Shown here: piece by piece, positions 5,262 to 5,640 of the stretch
How the letters are laid out: each line of letters opens with the position of its first letter
How positions within the stretch are numbered: position 1 is the first letter of the stretch
From: Erysipelothrix sp.
Lineage (GTDB): Bacteria; Bacillota_I; Bacilli_A; Erysipelotrichales; Erysipelotrichaceae
Direction of reading: 5' to 3'
DNA: 5,640 nt
NCBI GenBank assembly: GCA_012520695.1
Contig: JAAYNU010000086.1
Location: 1-5,640, forward strand
Notes under the pieces: model-generated
The model's database searches: none
Seen by the model: the letters and a program-made list of their open reading frames with translations, nothing else
Told to the model about the DNA's origin: nothing
Made by a program: the position numbers and the translations under genes

Positions 5262-5640
5262 GGGGCTCCCGGTCTCTTCATAGCATTCATTGATGCTCTA
5301 TTTGTAAGTACTATCTATGTGAAGTTTCAAACAAATGGTTGGGTAATTAAAATGCCGAACGGTGTTCCACCAATAGTAACGAAATCATTCTCTAGTTTAG
5401 TACCTTCATTTGTTATTATGTTTATCATGTTAGCAGTGCGCTTCATTTTCATGCAAACTGTAATGGGCGATGTTCATACAATGATTTTTTCATTCATTGC
5501 GAAACCATTAACTGCATTGGGGACTAGTTTCCCAGTCCTCTTCGTTGCTATATTAGCGATGCAAGTACTCTGGTTATTTGGTATTCATGGTGGAATGATT
5601 ATCTATACAGTTTTCATCGGAATTTGGATGCCATTAGGAG
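5262..5640 (+). pseudogene. PTS lactose/cellobiose-type EIIC permease, N-terminally truncated fragment (continues past window)
   Basis: The frame starting at 5262 is open to the window edge (126 codons) and reads as the middle of a sugar permease that moves and phosphorylates beta-glucosides or related sugars at the membrane. It begins GAPGLFIAFIDALFVSTIY, a helix, then the CelB-like cytoplasmic stretch IKMPNGVPPIVTKSFSSLVP. Helices FVIMFIMLAVRFIFM and FPVLFVAILAMQV follow, then the family hallmark LWLFGIHGGMI. Roughly 100 or more N-terminal residues of a usual EIIC (about 420-450) are missing. A TAG (5259-5261) stands directly before the frame, and no ribosome binding site or good start is present; the first ATG (5352) is internal. 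Removing one G from the run 5261-5265 would restore the leucine of LGAPG, and reading TGA 5255 as a sense codon would join it to the regulator frame. A broken gene is the likeliest reading, with sequencing or assembly error as the alternative. Confidence 0.75.

Overview
The window reads as low-GC Gram-positive (Firmicutes) chromosome. This rests on the AT-rich composition, strong AGGAGG-type ribosome binding sites, GTG and TTG starts, intrinsic terminators, and the gene set tmk-holB-rsmI plus a PTS/PRD sugar-control region. An Erysipelotrichia-like or related lineage fits the overall feel, but that is only an impression. TGA is used as a normal stop (rsmI), so the standard bacterial code applies.

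Region 1 (1-3190) is a tightly packed forward operon. It holds the 3' part of thymidylate kinase (tmk), DNA polymerase III delta' (holB), the 16S rRNA C1402 2'-O-methyltransferase (rsmI) and GMP reductase (guaC). Successive genes overlap by 8, 23 and 4 bases, which suggests translational coupling. The operon closes with a UUCG-capped intrinsic terminator. It links dTTP supply, replication clamp loading, ribosome modification and purine interconversion. The last gene is the unusual partner.

Region 2 (3191-4037) is a single-gene unit. It has an extended -10 promoter carrying a palindrome in its spacer, then a four-helix membrane protein of unknown function with a C-terminal H-x4-C ... C-x2-C cluster, then its own terminator.

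Region 3 (4038-4387) has no gene, but it is crowded with signals. It holds two candidate sigma-A promoters, a perfect 6+6 palindrome just upstream of one of them, and an 18-bp hairpin that looks like a bidirectional terminator. It ends in a structured leader that would mask the ribosome binding site of the next gene. It may encode a short RNA of about 120 nt or an attenuated leader.

Region 4 (4388-5640) is the strangest part. A MtlR/LicR-type PRD regulator opens normally but stops at 289 residues, at the end of its first PRD. Within a few bases an internal segment of a lactose/cellobiose-type PTS EIIC permease begins in another frame and runs off the window. The permease lacks its own start and N-terminus. 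This is best read as a deletion or recombination scar (or assembly chimera) that fused a regulator to the permease it may once have controlled. I found no clear evidence of a wholly new biological system. The junction, the intergenic RNA signals and the membrane protein are the places worth looking.
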